64,000 nucleotides of DNA from Actinobacteria bacterium HGW-Actinobacteria-5 (GCA_002843035.1 PHEV01000006.1:1-64000), one strand, 5' to 3'; shown: positions 1 to 9,344, counted from the first letter of the stretch. Made by a program: numbers and translations. Notes: generated by a model from the letters alone, not told the origin.

Positions 1-83
1 TCGGCGACGATCTTCGCCTCCGGCGACCAGATCTCCCGCATCGCCGCGGACGCGTACCGGGTGGCCAGGACGTCGGGAATCAT
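1..83 (-). CDS. purB: Adenylosuccinate lyase, N-terminal fragment
   Basis: Only the first 27 codons are inside the window; the gene continues past position 1. The translated start, MIPDVLATRYASAAMREIW, matches the N-terminus typical of actinobacterial PurB, which splits adenylosuccinate to AMP and SAICAR to AICAR. ATG is at 83-81 with an AGGAGG ribosome site at 91-96, a good distance away. It lies downstream of purD on the same strand, and purA is also in the window, so purine genes are clustered loosely. The call rests on a short stretch, but the motif is distinctive. Confidence 0.8.
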   Translation of the reverse strand, partial: MIPDVLATRYASAAMREIWSPEAKIVA

Positions 84-96
84 GCGTGGGCCTCCT

Positions 97-173
97 GGCC
101 GAAAAGGGGACGGTTCTCTTTTCCGTCCAGTCGGGCGAGGTGGCCGAAAAGGAGAACCGTCCCCTTTTCGGCC
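97..173. repeat. REP-like palindrome, family A, paired copy
   Basis: A perfect 22-bp inverted repeat (97-118 against 152-173). Each arm belongs to a hairpin unit of the form GGCCGAAAAG, core GGGGACGGTTCTC, CTTTTCGGCC. The right-hand unit (142-173) also folds on itself. It fills most of the purD-purB gap, ending 3 nt before the purD stop codon. It may act as a terminator or processing site. Related units occur at 35143-35364. Confidence 0.8.
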
Positions 174-176
174 AAC

Positions 177-1424
177 TCAGTCATCGTCCCGCCCCGTTCG
201 GGACGCGGCGAGGGCGATGTCGGAGCGGTGGAAGCCGCCCGGAAGCGTGATGCCGGCCACCTTCGCGTAGGCGGCCTCGCGGGCTTCGGCGAGCGTCGTG
301 CCAGTGCCGACGACGGTGAGGACGCGGCCGCCGGCGCTGACCAGCTGCCCGGACGCGTCCAGCGCCGTCCCGGCGTGGAACACCCCCTCGGCGTCCGCGC
401 CGGTGATCGGGTCGCCCTTGCGCGGCGAGGCGGGATAGCCCTGTGCGGCGACCACCACGCCCACGGCGGCCCCGCTCCCCCATTCCAGCGGGGCGTGGTC
501 GCCGAGCGAGCCGGTCGCCGCGGCGTACAGCACCTCGTAGAGGGGGGTCTGCAACCGGGTCAGCAGCGGCTGGGTCTCCGGGTCGCCGAAGCGGCAGTTG
601 AACTCCACCACCCGGACGCCGCGCGAGGTCAGCGCGAGCCCCGCGTAGACCAACCCGACGAACGGGGTGCCGCGGCGGCGCAGCTCGTCCACGGTCGGCT
701 GGATCACCGTCCGGACGACCTGCGCGGTCAGCCCCTCCGGCGCCCACGGCAGCGGTGTGTAGGCGCCCATGCCGCCCGTGTTCGGCCCGGTGTCGCCCTC
801 GCCCACCCGCTTGAAGTCCTGGGCCGGCTCGAACGGCAGCACGTGCTCACCATCGGACAGCGCGAACAGGCTCACCTCCGGCCCGTCGAGGTACTCCTCG
901 ACGATCACCCGCCGGCAGCCCGCCGCGTGCCGGATCGCCGCGTCCCTGTCGTCGGTGACGATCACGCCCTTGCCTGCGGCCAGCCCGTCGTCCTTGACCA
1001 CGTACGGAGCCCCGAACTCGTCGAGCGCCGCAACCACCTCGTCCATCGAGACGCAGAGCCGGGCGTCAGCGGTGGGCACCCCGGCGGCCTCCATGATCTC
1101 CTTGGCGAACGCCTTGCTGCCCTCCAGCATGGCCGCAGCCCCGGACGGCCCGAACACCGGGATGCCCTTCGCGCGCACGTCGTCGGCCACCCCGGCCACC
1201 AGCGGCGCCTCCGGGCCGACCACGACCAGGTCGGCACCCAGCTCGACCGCCAGCGCGGCCACCGCCGCTCCGTCCATGGCATCCACCGGGTGGTTCGTGC
1301 CCACGGCCGCAGTCCCCGGGTTGCCGGGCGCGATGTGCACGGCCACCTCGGGGTCACGGCCGAGCGCCCACGCCAACGCGTGTTCGCGGCCTCCGGATCC
1401 GATCACCAGCACCGTGTGAGTCAC
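177..1424 (-). CDS. purD: Phosphoribosylamine--glycine ligase (GARS)
   Basis: The 415-residue product is full length for PurD. It ligates glycine to 5-phosphoribosylamine with ATP in the second step of IMP synthesis, in the cytosol. It opens with the dinucleotide-binding-like VLVIGSGGREHALAWAL signature of GARS, continues with the ATP-grasp domain (KDDGLAAGKGVIV near residue 140, VEEYLDGPEVSLF near 180) and has the NCRFGDPETQ metal/ATP motif near 280. The start is GTG at 1424. A family-A palindrome lies immediately after the stop codon and purB follows. Function is secure. Confidence 0.97.
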   Translation of the reverse strand: MTHTVLVIGSGGREHALAWALGRDPEVAVHIAPGNPGTAAVGTNHPVDAMDGAAVAALAVELGADLVVVGPEAPLVAGVADDVRAKGIPVFGPSGAAAMLEGSKAFAKEIMEAAGVPTADARLCVSMDEVVAALDEFGAPYVVKDDGLAAGKGVIVTDDRDAAIRHAAGCRRVIVEEYLDGPEVSLFALSDGEHVLPFEPAQDFKRVGEGDTGPNTGGMGAYTPLPWAPEGLTAQVVRTVIQPTVDELRRRGTPFVGLVYAGLALTSRGVRVVEFNCRFGDPETQPLLTRLQTPLYEVLYAAATGSLGDHAPLEWGSGAAVGVVVAAQGYPASPRKGDPITGADAEGVFHAGTALDASGQLVSAGGRVLTVVGTGTTLAEAREAAYAKVAGITLPGGFHRSDIALAASRTGRDDD

Positions 1425-1505
1425 GGCGCGATCCTACCGAGGACCGGTGCGGCGGGCCTGTGGCCGTCCACCGTGGTCGAGACCAGATCGTAACCGGAAA
1501 GACTC

Positions 1506-1534
1506 TTTACAGATAGATTCCTTCCAGTTATCTT
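1506..1534 (+). promoter_or_regulatory. Candidate sigma70-type promoter of the sugar-transport operon
   Basis: An AT-rich island in a GC-rich background. TTTACA (1506-1511) and TATCTT (1529-1534) sit 17 nt apart, about 50 nt before the GTG start at 1583. GAAAGA and TCTTTC arms flank the island as a loose inverted repeat, a possible site for the operon's ROK regulator. No other strong promoter-like region lies inside the operon. Confidence 0.5.
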
Positions 1535-1582
1535 TCGAAGCAGGCCGCACTGTCGCGGCACGGCGTCGAGCGAGGAGCGAAC

Positions 1583-3256
1583 GTGAAGAAGATCTCCCTG
1601 GCACTGGCCGCCACCGCGGTGGCGTTGTCCCTGACCCTGGCCGCCTGCACGTCACCGGCTCCGGCCCCCTCCGGCTCGGCCGCCAGCAGTGCACCGGCCA
1701 TGGCGGCCACGCTGCGGGTCTGGGCGGGCAGCACCACCCCGATCACCGTCGACTTCAACCCGTTCCACGTCGACACCGCCCTCTACGGCACCTACGGCCC
1801 GATCTACGAACCCCTGTTCTTCTTCAACCAGCTCTCCTCGGACGCGCCCGTCCCGATGATCGGCCAGAGCTACAACTACAGCGCGGACGGCAAGACCATC
1901 ACGATCACCATCAAGCCCGGGCTGAAGTGGAGCGACGGCCAGGCGCTCACCGCGGACGACGTCGCGTTCACGATGGGCTACGGACCCAACAAGACCGACA
2001 AGATGATCTCCGCGACCGCCACCGACGACACGACGATCGTGCTGAAGTACTCCAGCCCCCAGTTCACCGCCGCCTCCCAGCTGCTCGGCTCGACCATGAT
2101 CGTGCCCCGGCACGTCTGGTCGAAGATCGACAACTACATGAAGGAGACCAACGACAACCCGGTCGGGTCCGGCGCCTACGTGGTCAAGACCACCTCGGAC
2201 GCGTCCTACACGTTCACCGCGAACCCGAACTACCGCGACCCCGTGCCGATCACCAACGTCCAGTTCCTCGGCATCGACTCCAACCAGTCCGGCCAGGACC
2301 TGCTCTCCACCGGCCAGATCGACTGGACGGGCATGTTCATCGCCAACCCCGACTCGGTCACCGGCACCGGGGCGATCGGGACCATGAACCAGCAGCAGGA
2401 CCCGACCGTCATGGTCACCTGCGCGGACGCATCGAAGGGCTGCAAGGGCGACCAGACGGACGTGGCGGTGCGGCAGGCCCTGAACGTCGCCATCGACCGC
2501 AGCCAGCTCGCCGAGAAGGCCTGGGTGAACCTGGTCGGCAAGGCCAATCCGGCGTTCGTCCTGCTGCCGCGTGACCAGAAGTGGCTGACCGACTCCAGCC
2601 TGGCCGAGTCCCCCCAGACCGCGAACGCCGCGCAGGCCGGCCAGATCCTCGAGGCCGCCGGCTACACCAAGGACGACAAGGGGTTCTACGCCAAGAACGG
2701 AAAGGAGATCAGCCTCGACCTGTTCTCCCCGGACGGCTGGACCGACTACAACGACGCCGCCAAGCTGATCGCAGAGCAGGCCGGCAAGGCGGGCATCAAG
2801 ATCACCGCCCGCACGGTCTCCGAGGCCGAGTACTGGACCCCGGTCACCGACGGCGACTTCCAGCTGGCCATGTACGGCCTCACCCAGTCGGTGGTGGCCG
2901 ACCCGTTCAGCAACTACGACCAGTACTTCTTCGGCAAGTCCACCGCGAAGGTCGGGGACGCCCCCGTCCGCGGCCAGAACTACTCCCGCTACTCCAACGC
3001 CGTGGTGAACGCCGCGGTCGAGGCGGCGGCGGCGACCGACGACGAGGCCACGAAGAAGGCCGAGTACGCGAAGATCCAGGCCCAGATCGCGATCGACCTG
3101 CCGTACATCCCGGTGGTGCTGAACGCCTCCCAGGCCTTCTTCAACACGAAGAACTTCACCGGCTGGCCGACCGACGCCAACCTCTACGCCGACCCGCTGC
3201 CGTACCTCTCGGTCGCCCCGGCTATCGTTCTGCTCAACCTGAAGCCCGTGCAGTGA
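1583..3256 (+). CDS. ABC transporter substrate-binding lipoprotein (SBP family 5)
   Basis: 557 residues. The N-terminus is a lipoprotein signal peptide ending in the lipobox LAAC, so the mature protein should be lipid-anchored outside the membrane. The body has the family 5 (DppA/OppA-like) pattern: GPIYEPLFFFN, a KPGLKWSDGQALTADDVAFT block near residue 115, and VRQALNVAIDRSQLAEKAW near 295. GTG at 1583 follows GAGGAG (1572-1577). Family 5 proteins bind peptides but also oligosaccharides such as cello- and chito-oligomers. Here the ROK, GH4 and sugar-kinase genes downstream argue for a beta-linked sugar. The exact ligand is an inference. Confidence 0.9.
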   Translation: MKKISLALAATAVALSLTLAACTSPAPAPSGSAASSAPAMAATLRVWAGSTTPITVDFNPFHVDTALYGTYGPIYEPLFFFNQLSSDAPVPMIGQSYNYSADGKTITITIKPGLKWSDGQALTADDVAFTMGYGPNKTDKMISATATDDTTIVLKYSSPQFTAASQLLGSTMIVPRHVWSKIDNYMKETNDNPVGSGAYVVKTTSDASYTFTANPNYRDPVPITNVQFLGIDSNQSGQDLLSTGQIDWTGMFIANPDSVTGTGAIGTMNQQQDPTVMVTCADASKGCKGDQTDVAVRQALNVAIDRSQLAEKAWVNLVGKANPAFVLLPRDQKWLTDSSLAESPQTANAAQAGQILEAAGYTKDDKGFYAKNGKEISLDLFSPDGWTDYNDAAKLIAEQAGKAGIKITARTVSEAEYWTPVTDGDFQLAMYGLTQSVVADPFSNYDQYFFGKSTAKVGDAPVRGQNYSRYSNAVVNAAVEAAAATDDEATKKAEYAKIQAQIAIDLPYIPVVLNASQAFFNTKNFTGWPTDANLYADPLPYLSVAPAIVLLNLKPVQ

Positions 3257-3281
3257 GGCCGAGCGCCGCAGGGAGGATGCC

Positions 3282-4286
3282 ATGAAGTTCTACCTGCGGC
3301 GGATCGCCTTCTACGTCATCACGGTCTGGGCGGCGGTGTCGCTGAACTTCCTGCTGCCCCGGATGATGCCGGGCGATCCCGCCGCGATCATGATCGGCAA
3401 GCTGCGCCGTGCCAGTGGTGGGCGCGAGCTGTCGCCGCAGGTGATCGAGGACATCTACGCCCTACTCGGCGCGGACAAGAACACCTCGCCGTGGGATCAG
3501 TACCTCGCCTACTGGGGGCGCCTGCTGCACGGCGACCTGGGGTTGTCGTCCACGCGCTACCCGTACCCGGTGGTCGAACTGATCGGCAACGCACTGCCCT
3601 GGACGCTGTTCATGGTCGGCACGGCGACCGTGATCTCCTTCATCCTCGGGATCGTCGGCGGCGCCTGGGTGGGCTGGAGGCGCGGCACCTGGCTCGACCA
3701 CCTGGTGCCCGCCACGGCACTGCTGCAGTCGATCCCGTACTTCTGGCTGGCCCTGGTGCTGGTCGCGGTGTTCTCCGTCCAGCTCGGCTGGCTGCCGATC
3801 GTGGGCGCCTACGACCCGTTCGAGTTCCCGTCCGGGCCGGAGTGGAGCTGGGACTTCTTCGTCTCGGCGCTGCAGCACGCCTTCCTGCCCGCCCTCACGA
3901 TCGTGATCAGCTCGATCGGCGGCTGGCTGCTCGGCATGCGCAACATGATGGTCTCGACGATGAGCGAGGACTTCGTCGTGACCGCGGAGGCGAAGGGGCT
4001 GCGTCCGTCCCGGATCCGCGACCGGTACGCGGCCCGCAACGCCGCGATCCCCTCGCTGGCCGGGTTCAGCATCGCGCTGGCATTCGTGGTGGCCGGCTCG
4101 ATCGTCACCGAGCAGGTGTTCAGCTACCCGGGGATCGGCAAGCTGATGATCCAGTCGGTACAGGGCCTGGACTACACCCTGATGCAGGGCGTGTTCCTCG
4201 TGATCACCCTCACCGTGCTGGCGGCCAACTTCCTGATGGACCTGCTCTACGGCGTGATCGACCCGCGGGTGCGCAGCCATGGCTGA
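3282..4286 (+). CDS. ABC transporter permease, DppB/OppB type
   Basis: 334 residues. The N-terminus is the conserved DppB-type membrane anchor (FYLRRIAFYVITVWAAVSLNF), followed by the PRMMPGDP signature. About six membrane segments follow, with the EAA-loop region AEAKGLRPSRIRDRYAARNAA near residue 240 that contacts the ATPase. ATG at 3282 has a GGGAGG ribosome site at 3271-3276. It overlaps the next permease gene by 8 nt, as expected for paired heteromeric permeases. It forms the inner-membrane channel of the importer whose lipoprotein is encoded just upstream. Confidence 0.93.
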   Translation: MKFYLRRIAFYVITVWAAVSLNFLLPRMMPGDPAAIMIGKLRRASGGRELSPQVIEDIYALLGADKNTSPWDQYLAYWGRLLHGDLGLSSTRYPYPVVELIGNALPWTLFMVGTATVISFILGIVGGAWVGWRRGTWLDHLVPATALLQSIPYFWLALVLVAVFSVQLGWLPIVGAYDPFEFPSGPEWSWDFFVSALQHAFLPALTIVISSIGGWLLGMRNMMVSTMSEDFVVTAEAKGLRPSRIRDRYAARNAAIPSLAGFSIALAFVVAGSIVTEQVFSYPGIGKLMIQSVQGLDYTLMQGVFLVITLTVLAANFLMDLLYGVIDPRVRSHG

Positions 4287-5226
4287 CCGGTTCGCAGGCA
4301 TCCGCTACCTGATGCCCCGGTGGTCGGCCAAGCTCGGCGCCGGCCTGGTGATCGTCGGGCTGATCACGCTGTTCGGGATCGTCGCGCCGTTCTTCACCGC
4401 GGACCCGCGGGACTCCAGCAACAAGGGCCTGCTGCCGCCGTCGCCCGAGCACCTCCTGGGCACAACGAAGCTGGGCTACGACGTGCTCGCCCAGCTCGCC
4501 ACCGGGACGCGGGGCTCGTTGTACGTGGGCCTCCTCGGAGGATTGTCGGCGATGCTGCTGGCGATCGTGTTCGGCATCCTGGCCGGCTACTTCGGCGGCT
4601 GGCTGGACGAGGTGCTGATGCTGGCCACCAACATCATGCTGGTCATCCCCGGGCTGCCCCTGGTGATGGTGATCGCCGCCTACGTGCAGAACACCGAGGG
4701 GCTGGGCGACTTCGCCCGCAGTTCCACCCTGGTCGCGCTGATCCTCGGCGTCACCGGGTGGGCGGGCTCCGCGGTCGTTCTGCGCGCCCAGGCGCGGTCG
4801 CTGCGGACGCGGGAGTACGTGGCGGCCGCGCGAGTCGCCGGTGAGCGCGGCCTGCGGATCATCTTCGTCGAGATCATCCCGAACCTCGTCCCGCTGATCG
4901 CCGCCCAGCTGATCTTCGGGGTGATGGCGGCCGTACTCGGCGAGGCCGGATTGAGCTACCTCGGGCTGGGCCCGACCAATTCGATCACGCTCGGCACCAT
5001 GCTGAACGACGCCCAGACCGGTCAGGCCGTCGGCTCCCACGCCTGGTGGTGGTTCATCCCGCCGGGCGCCATGATCGCGCTGCTCGGCACCGGCCTGGCA
5101 CTGGTGAACTTCGCCATCGACGAGATCGTGAACCCGAAGCTGCGGCTGGCTCCCCAGGCGGCCCGGCAGCAACGCCGCGCCACCAAGGCGGGCAAGGGCG
5201 TCGCCGGAGGAGGTGCGTACGCATGA
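4279..5226 (+). CDS. ABC transporter permease, DppC/OppC type
   Basis: 315 residues, second half of the membrane channel. The N-terminal segment and the extracytoplasmic LLPPSPEHLLGTTKLGYDVL motif near residue 55 are typical of DppC/OppC, where the usual form is HxLGTDxxGRD. The EAA loop reads REYVAAARVAGERGLRII near 185. About six membrane helices are visible, and a basic tail (RQQRRATKAGKG) ends the protein. It overlaps both neighbours, by 8 nt upstream and 4 nt downstream, indicating translational coupling within the operon. Confidence 0.93.
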   Translation: MADRFAGIRYLMPRWSAKLGAGLVIVGLITLFGIVAPFFTADPRDSSNKGLLPPSPEHLLGTTKLGYDVLAQLATGTRGSLYVGLLGGLSAMLLAIVFGILAGYFGGWLDEVLMLATNIMLVIPGLPLVMVIAAYVQNTEGLGDFARSSTLVALILGVTGWAGSAVVLRAQARSLRTREYVAAARVAGERGLRIIFVEIIPNLVPLIAAQLIFGVMAAVLGEAGLSYLGLGPTNSITLGTMLNDAQTGQAVGSHAWWWFIPPGAMIALLGTGLALVNFAIDEIVNPKLRLAPQAARQQRRATKAGKGVAGGGAYA

Positions 5227-6122
5227 CCACCGGCGCGAGCAGCCCCACCGCCGCGGCCCGGCCTGTCCTGACCACGCGCGAGGTGTCCATCACCTACGAG
5301 GTGAACCCGCCCGTCGAAGCGGTGAAGGACGTCTCGCTCACCCTGGAACGCGGGGAGATCCTCGGGCTGGCCGGCGAGTCCGGCTGCGGCAAGACCACGC
5401 TGGCCTACGGCATGAACCGGCTGCTGAAGGCGCCCGCGGTGATGAGGTCCGGACAGGTCACCTTCCACGACGCCTCCGGCACCGACATCGACGTCACCAC
5501 CCTGGACGGTGAGGCGCTGCGCCGGTTCCGCTGGGACAAGGTGTCAATGGTGTTCCAGGGCTCCATGAACTCGCTGAACCCGGTGATGAACGTCCGCACC
5601 CAGCTCGGTGACGTCTTCACGACCCACCGGCCCGGCATGTCCAGGGCCGAGCGCGACCAGCGCTGCGCCGAACTGCTCGACCTGGTCGGCGTCGACCCGC
5701 GACGGATGTCCGCGTTCCCGCACGAGCTGTCCGGCGGCATGCGGCAGCGGGTGATGATCGCGATGGCGCTCGCCCTGGAGCCCCAGGTGATGATCATGGA
5801 CGAGCCCACGACGGCGCTGGACGTGGTCGTGCAGCGCGGCATCGTCCGCCAGCTGATGCGGCTGCGGGAGCGGCTCGGGTTCGCGGTGATCTTCATCACC
5901 CACGACCTGCCCCTGCTGATCGAGATCAGCGACCGGATCGCGATCATGAAGGACGGCCGGATCGTCGAGGAGGCGACCGCGGAGGAGATCTATCGCACGC
6001 CGCAGGACGCCTACACCCGACAGCTGCTGGCCAGCTTCCCGAGCCTGACCGGCGCCCGGGGTGGCTTCGTCCGCTCCGGTTCGCCGGTCGAGCCCGGCCC
6101 GACCCCGGCAGGAGGCCAGTGA
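5223..6122 (+). CDS. ABC transporter ATP-binding protein, DppD/OppD type
   Basis: 299 residues. Walker A is GESGCGKTT near residue 50, the ABC signature is LSGGMRQRV near 170, Walker B is VMIMDEPTTALD near 190 and the switch histidine is in ITHDLPL near 222. ATG at 5223 overlaps the permease stop by 4 nt. An earlier in-frame start exists but would read through the permease gene. The C-terminal region is short and I do not clearly see the cysteine-rich iron-sulfur tail found in many DppD proteins. It pairs with the next ATPase as a heterodimer. Confidence 0.93.
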   Translation: MTTGASSPTAAARPVLTTREVSITYEVNPPVEAVKDVSLTLERGEILGLAGESGCGKTTLAYGMNRLLKAPAVMRSGQVTFHDASGTDIDVTTLDGEALRRFRWDKVSMVFQGSMNSLNPVMNVRTQLGDVFTTHRPGMSRAERDQRCAELLDLVGVDPRRMSAFPHELSGGMRQRVMIAMALALEPQVMIMDEPTTALDVVVQRGIVRQLMRLRERLGFAVIFITHDLPLLIEISDRIAIMKDGRIVEEATAEEIYRTPQDAYTRQLLASFPSLTGARGGFVRSGSPVEPGPTPAGGQ

Positions 6123-6955
6123 TGTCCGGCTCACTCGAGGTGCGCAACCTCCACAAGGACTTCCGGCTCCGCAACGGCGTGAGCTTCTCCACCCTGCACG
6201 CGGTGGCGGATGCCTCCTTCGCCGTCGAGCCGGGCCGGACCGTTGCCCTGGTCGGCGAGAGCGGCTCGGGCAAGTCCACGATCGCCCGGATCATCACCAA
6301 GCTCGAGACGCCGACGTCCGGCGAGGTGCTCCTCGATGGACGGCCCACACCGCGGCACGCCACCCGCGAGTACCGCCGCCAGGTGCAGATGGTGTTCCAG
6401 GACCCGTTCGCCTCGCTCAACCCGTTCCACTCGATCAGCCATCACATCGAGCGGCCGCTCCGGCTGCACCACCCCGGCCTGAGCGCCGATCAGCTACGGT
6501 CCCGTGTCGTGGAGTTGCTCGAGCGGGTACACCTGACGCCGGGCGAGACCTACCTCGAGCGACGCCCGCACGAGCTCTCCGGTGGCCAGCGCCAGCGCGT
6601 GGCGATCGCCCGGGCGCTGGCTCCCGGCGCCCGTTTCGTGGTGGCGGACGAGCCGGTGTCGATGCTGGACGTCTCGATCCGGGTCGGCGTGCTGAACCTC
6701 CTCGCCGACCTGCAGCGGGCCGAGGGCCTGGGCGTCCTCTACATCACCCACGACCTCGCCACCGCGCGGCACTTCTCCGACGAGATCCTGGTCATGTACC
6801 GGGGACGGATCGTCGAGCGTGGACCCTCGGACGAGGTGATCCTCAACCCGCGGCACGAGTACACCCGGAAGCTGCGCGAGGCGGCCGCCGACCCCGACCG
6901 GCTCGGCCAGTTGCGTGACGAGGTGCGCAGCGAGATGACAGGGGGCCCCGCATGA
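6122..6955 (+). CDS. ABC transporter ATP-binding protein, DppF/OppF type
   Basis: 277 residues from ATG at 6122, which overlaps the upstream TGA by one base and has GGAGG at 6111-6115. A GTG three bases earlier is less well spaced. Walker A is GESGSGKST near residue 45, the Q-loop lies in QMVFQDPFASLNPF, the signature is LSGGQRQRV near 150, Walker B is VVADEPVSMLD and the switch region is YITHDLATA. The N-terminal KDFRLRNG element before the first beta strand is usual for DppF-type partners. It completes a five-gene importer, and the next gene starts inside its stop codon. Confidence 0.93.
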   Translation: MSGSLEVRNLHKDFRLRNGVSFSTLHAVADASFAVEPGRTVALVGESGSGKSTIARIITKLETPTSGEVLLDGRPTPRHATREYRRQVQMVFQDPFASLNPFHSISHHIERPLRLHHPGLSADQLRSRVVELLERVHLTPGETYLERRPHELSGGQRQRVAIARALAPGARFVVADEPVSMLDVSIRVGVLNLLADLQRAEGLGVLYITHDLATARHFSDEILVMYRGRIVERGPSDEVILNPRHEYTRKLREAAADPDRLGQLRDEVRSEMTGGPA

Positions 6956-8094
6956 GCACGGGCGCGGGCACACCGGCCTGGCTGGCCACCCAGAACGACC
7001 GGACGGCGTTCCGGCTCCTGCTCGAGCACGGTCCGCTCAGCCGGTCACAGCTCGGGGAGCTGTCCGGCGCGTCCAGGCCGACCGCAGGGCAGATGATCGC
7101 GCGGCTGGAACGTGCCGGGCTGATCGCCCCGGCCGGGCAGACCTCCGGGGCGCGGGGACCGAACGCGACCGCCTACGGCGTCCGCACCGACAGCCTCACC
7201 GGAGTCGCGGTGAGCATCCTCGACGACCGGATCGAGACCACCCTGGTCGATCCGACGGATGCCGACCACCCGGTGGTCGTGCTGCCCACCGCGGGGGCCG
7301 ACCGCTCCCCCGCCGCCGACGTGGTGCGGGCGGTGCAGGCTGCCGCCGGCGCGGCAGAGGTGGACCGGGCCTCGGTGAGTGTGGTCGCGGTCGGTGTCCA
7401 GGCCGCCTTCGATGCGGACGCCGACCGGCTGTCCTTCACCGACACGCTGCCCGGCTGGCCCGAGCGCGGCGCCCGCGTCCGGATCGAGCAGGCCACCGGA
7501 CTCGGCGTCGTGCTGGAGAACGACGTGAACCTCGCCACCATGGCGGAGGCTGCGGCCACCGGCCTGGACGACTTCGCCTACCTCTGGCTGGGGACGGGCC
7601 TCGGCGCAGGGCTGCTCGTCGGCGGGGTGGTGCGCCGCGGCGCGTCCGGCTCCGTGGGCGAGATCGGCTACCTGGAGGTGCCGCGCTCTGCCGCGGCGAT
7701 CGACCCCGATGCGCACGACTTCACCGACCTGCTCGGCGGACCGGCCGTGACCGCGCTGCTCGGCGGCCCCGACCTGGCCTCCGCGCTGTCGCGGCTACCG
7801 TCGCGCCCGGAAGCGCTCGGCACGCTCGCCGACCGGATCGCCCTGCTGCTGGAGCCTGTCGCCGCAGTGGTCGACCCCGCGTGCGTGGTGCTCGGCGGCC
7901 CCACCGGCCTGGCCGGAGGGGACGCTCTCGCCGGACTCGTCCGCAAGCGCCTGGCCGGGCGGCGCGAGGTGGGCGTCCAGGCCGCGCGGGCCGGCGAACA
8001 GCCGGTCCTGCGGGGGGCTCGGCGACTGCTCGTCACCGGCATCCGCGAACGTCTCGAGGACGCGATCGTCGCGTCCGTGACCAAGGAGGACTGA
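6952..8094 (+). CDS. ROK-family transcriptional repressor
   Basis: 380 residues. An N-terminal winged helix (residues about 10-65; LLEHGPLSRSQLGELSGASRPTAGQM reads as the helix-turn-helix) is joined to a ROK sugar-kinase-like domain. The ROK part has ENDVNLATMAEA near 190 and LWLGTGLGAGLLVGG near 210. The zinc-binding CxCG motif of NagC/Mlc-type members is not visible, so zinc-dependent structure is probably lost. It sits inside the operon (4-nt overlaps on both sides), so it probably senses the imported sugar or its phosphate and represses the operon from the 1506 region. That role is inferred from position. Confidence 0.88.
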   Translation: MSTGAGTPAWLATQNDRTAFRLLLEHGPLSRSQLGELSGASRPTAGQMIARLERAGLIAPAGQTSGARGPNATAYGVRTDSLTGVAVSILDDRIETTLVDPTDADHPVVVLPTAGADRSPAADVVRAVQAAAGAAEVDRASVSVVAVGVQAAFDADADRLSFTDTLPGWPERGARVRIEQATGLGVVLENDVNLATMAEAAATGLDDFAYLWLGTGLGAGLLVGGVVRRGASGSVGEIGYLEVPRSAAAIDPDAHDFTDLLGGPAVTALLGGPDLASALSRLPSRPEALGTLADRIALLLEPVAAVVDPACVVLGGPTGLAGGDALAGLVRKRLAGRREVGVQAARAGEQPVLRGARRLLVTGIRERLEDAIVASVTKED

Positions 8095-9344
8095 TGAAGC
8101 TCGCCATCGTCGGCGGCGGCTCGACCTATACCCCGGAGCTGATCGACGGCTTCACCCGCACCGGCCTGCCGCTGGGCGAGGTGCACCTGGTCGACCCGAA
8201 CCCCGATCGGCTCGGCCCGGTGGCGGCGATGGCCCGGCGCATGCTCGCGCGGGCCGGGCATCCGGCGAGGGTGGTGCCGACCACTGACCTGGTCGCCGGC
8301 GTCGAGGACGCGGACGCCGTGCTGCTACAGCTGCGCGTGGGCGGCCAGGACACCCGCCGCCAGGACGAGACGTGGCCGCACGAGGAGCACTGCATCGGCC
8401 AGGAGACCACCGGGCCCGGCGGCTTCGCGAAGGCCCTGCGCACCGTCCCGGTCGTGCTGGAGATCGCCGAGGTCGTGCGACAGCACGCGTTGCCCGACGC
8501 CTGGATCGTCGACTTCACGAACCCGGTCGGCATCGTGACCAGGGCCCTGCTGCAGGCCGGGCACCGCGCGGTGGGCCTGTGCAACGTGGCGATCGGCTTC
8601 CAGCGCCGGTTCGCCGCTGCGCTCGGGGTGCTGCCCGACGAGGTGAGCCTGGGTCACGTGGGCCTGAACCACCTCACCTGGGAGCGCAGCGTGACCGTCG
8701 ACGGTACCGACCGCCTGCCCGGCATGCTCGCCGAGCACCTCGGCGACCTGGCCGAAGAGGTGGAACTCGCCCCGGCCCTGCTCGCCCAGCTCGGGATGGT
8801 GCCGTCCTACTACCTGCGCTACTACTACGCCCACGACGAGGTCCTGGCCGAGCAGCTGCGCGAGCCCACCCGGGCCGAAGCGGTGAAGGCGATCGAGGAC
8901 GAACTGCTCGCGCTGTACGCCGACCCGGCCGTCGCCACCTTGCCCGAGGCGCTGGAGCGCCGCGGCGGCGCGTTCTACTCCGAGGCCGCTGTCGAGTTGC
9001 TGGACGCGATGCGGGGGACCCCCGGCCCCGCCCGCGTGGTCAACCTGCGCAACGACGGCACCCTGCCCTTCCTGCCCGACGACCATGTGATCGAGGTGCC
9101 GGCCCGGTTCGGCGATGGACGGTTCGTGGCCGAACCGGTCGCGCCGCTGCCCGACGACCTCGCGGGCCTGATCGCCGCGGTGGCCGGCTACGAGCGGCTC
9201 GCCCTGGACGCCGCCGTGCACGGCGGCCGCGATCGCGTGCTGCGGGCGATGCGCGCGCACCCGCTGGTCCTGCAGCACGATCGGGCCGAGCGGCTCACCG
9301 ACCTGCTGCTGGCCGAGAACGCGAGGTTCCTGCCGTGGGCCTGA
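8094..9344 (+). CDS. 6-phospho-beta-glucosidase, glycoside hydrolase family 4
   Basis: 416 residues. GH4 enzymes hydrolyse 6-phosphoglycosides by an NAD- and Mn-dependent redox mechanism in the cytosol. The NAD site VGGGSTYTPELIDGF is at residues 5-19. IGQETTGPGGF near 102 and FTNPVGIVT near 142 are GH4 hallmarks, and CNVAIGFQRRF near 163 carries the metal-binding cysteine. CNVA is close to the CNVP form of phospho-beta-glucosidases rather than the CHSV or CDMP forms of alpha-specific members. GHVGLNHLTW supplies the metal histidine. ATG at 8094 overlaps the previous stop. No PTS gene is nearby; the next gene is a kinase that could make the phosphorylated substrate. Confidence 0.92.
   Translation: MKLAIVGGGSTYTPELIDGFTRTGLPLGEVHLVDPNPDRLGPVAAMARRMLARAGHPARVVPTTDLVAGVEDADAVLLQLRVGGQDTRRQDETWPHEEHCIGQETTGPGGFAKALRTVPVVLEIAEVVRQHALPDAWIVDFTNPVGIVTRALLQAGHRAVGLCNVAIGFQRRFAAALGVLPDEVSLGHVGLNHLTWERSVTVDGTDRLPGMLAEHLGDLAEEVELAPALLAQLGMVPSYYLRYYYAHDEVLAEQLREPTRAEAVKAIEDELLALYADPAVATLPEALERRGGAFYSEAAVELLDAMRGTPGPARVVNLRNDGTLPFLPDDHVIEVPARFGDGRFVAEPVAPLPDDLAGLIAAVAGYERLALDAAVHGGRDRVLRAMRAHPLVLQHDRAERLTDLLLAENARFLPWA

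Noticed and set aside
228-1493. Long plus-strand open frame over purD
   Set aside because: Arg/His/Gly-rich translation without family features; an antisense by-product of high GC third positions in purD.
1498-1540. Well-defined ROK operator upstream of the ABC operon
   Set aside because: GAAAGA/TCTTTC arms are only six bases with a long gap; reported only as part of the promoter region, not as an operator.
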